Positions 63,301 to 64,000 of a DNA stretch of 64,000 bases are shown piece after piece (the first letter of the stretch is position 1; every line of letters starts with the position of its first letter). Source of the stretch: Smittia aterrima. Taxonomy: Eukaryota > Arthropoda > Insecta > Diptera > Chironomidae. Under the pieces are notes generated by a model. The model had not been told where the DNA came from and ran no database searches. It saw nothing but the letters and a program-made list of their open reading frames with translations. Where the stretch lies: the NCBI GenBank assembly GCA_033063855.1, contig CP093830.1, positions 744,854 through 808,853 of the forward strand. The letters are read 5' to 3'. A program made the translations under genes and the position numbers.

Positions 63301-64000
63301 AACCATAACCGAAGCAATGACATCAGTCAGTCTCTCTTCGCCATCAACTTTCAAGTAGATGAGAATGCAGTAGCAAGTAAATGGAACAAAGAAAAACCAA
63401 GCCTCGTTTTAAAGAAGCACAATAATTATCAAGATAACTTTTTAGCAATTATTCTCATGACTCTGCTCAGCAACTAAATTTAAATAATCATTACAATGTA
63501 ATTTAAAAAGCGAACTGTTAAAGCTTGAAGCTGCAACTATGTGTGTTCGCCGATATGTGAAATGAGTTTCAAAACTCAAATCAAAGTGAAAGTTTTTAGT
63601 TTTTGATGAAACACTGCATCATTTGTCAATTTAAACCTCAGCATATGGCGTAAAATCTCGATCAAGAGTCGATTGTTGGTGTGATTAATGTCGCAAGCCT
63701 TGAACCCAATTCAAACCTTCTGTGTTGCACTTTTCGCGCTCCACATTCATCAACAGCTCAACAGCAACGTGGACGAACATGAAGAAACAAATATTTTTCT
63801 TCTTTTCTGAATTCTTCCATCTCATTCGTCAACGTCCTTGAAGATTGGAAACGTCCTTGCCATGCACTGCGCTCGCCAGTTGCTCTCCGCTTTTCATGCG
63901 ATTCGTAGCGCTTTAATCGGATTTTCATGTTGTTGTTTTACTAAACAGCTTATCAGGGGCAAACGCTAATTTTTCTCACACTAAAAGACTTCAGCTTTAA
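60305..64000. repeat. right copy of 3.7 kb near-identical duplicated segment
   Basis: Direct-orientation copy of 20784-24474, starting at the first base after the gap and running to the window edge. Differences I noted: three extra bases near 60931 (gtctaagaagact versus gtctaagact), one extra A near 61135, a T-to-G change near 61464, and one extra G near 62650. No gene is recognised in it. Confidence 0.95.

Noticed and set aside
1..64000. Transposons, CRISPR arrays, viral insertions and rRNA genes
   Set aside because: No transposase, reverse transcriptase, capsid, terminal-repeat pair or rRNA match was seen.

Overview
The window is nuclear DNA from an insect, most likely a nematoceran (lower) dipteran. 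Genes are split by short GT-AG introns, many only 53-95 bases long. Intergenic DNA is AT-rich, and every recognisable protein matches a conserved animal family with a fly-type gene organisation. A chironomid-like midge or a relative would fit, but the sequence alone does not fix the genus. There is no sign of prokaryotic, viral or transposon protein-coding content.

Layout. 1-7294 is non-coding as far as I can see. 7295-14100 (minus) is a smallish/LMO7-LIMCH1-type LIM protein gene with ten coding exons; an intronic poly(A) site gives a second, LIM-less product. 14101-26401 is a 12 kb gene desert, possibly upstream introns or UTR of smash. It includes a structured hairpin region at 17255-17339 and the reference copy of a 3.7 kb segment that reappears after the assembly gap. 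26402-36674 is a compact cluster: TFIIF-beta (+), mRpS14 (-), metaxin 1 (+), Vps45 (-), RpS8 (+), AdipoR (+) and a riboflavin transporter (-). Its divergent pairs have about 100-150 bases between start codons and its convergent pairs have 3' ends that nearly or actually overlap. 38168-58855 holds DCAF5 (+), Acf/BAZ1A (+), a small membrane protein (-), CD98 heavy chain (+), the FACT subunit Ssrp (-) and swm/RBM26-27 (+). 58856-60204 is non-coding, 60205-60304 is a run of exactly 100 N, and 60305-64000 is a near-identical second copy of 20784-24474.

The genes are mostly housekeeping: transcription initiation (TFIIF), chromatin assembly and FACT (Acf, Ssrp), ubiquitin ligase substrate reception (DCAF5), RNA processing (swm), cytosolic and mitochondrial translation (RpS8, mRpS14), mitochondrial import and membrane proteins (metaxin), endosomal SNARE control (Vps45), and membrane transport or sensing (riboflavin transporter, CD98hc, AdipoR). 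They do not form a pathway. The shared theme is broadly expressed genes with short promoters.

The most interesting observations are: a box C/D snoRNA candidate inside the last RpS8 intron, whose guide matches the 28S rRNA target of vertebrate SNORD46, itself an RPS8-intron snoRNA; an intronic polyadenylation switch in smash; and the 3.7 kb duplicate that starts exactly at the scaffold gap, which looks like an uncollapsed haplotype. I did not find a convincing wholly novel biological system. Exon boundaries were assigned by hand from splice consensus and checked for reading-phase continuity. Transcription starts, UTR limits and isoforms are inference.
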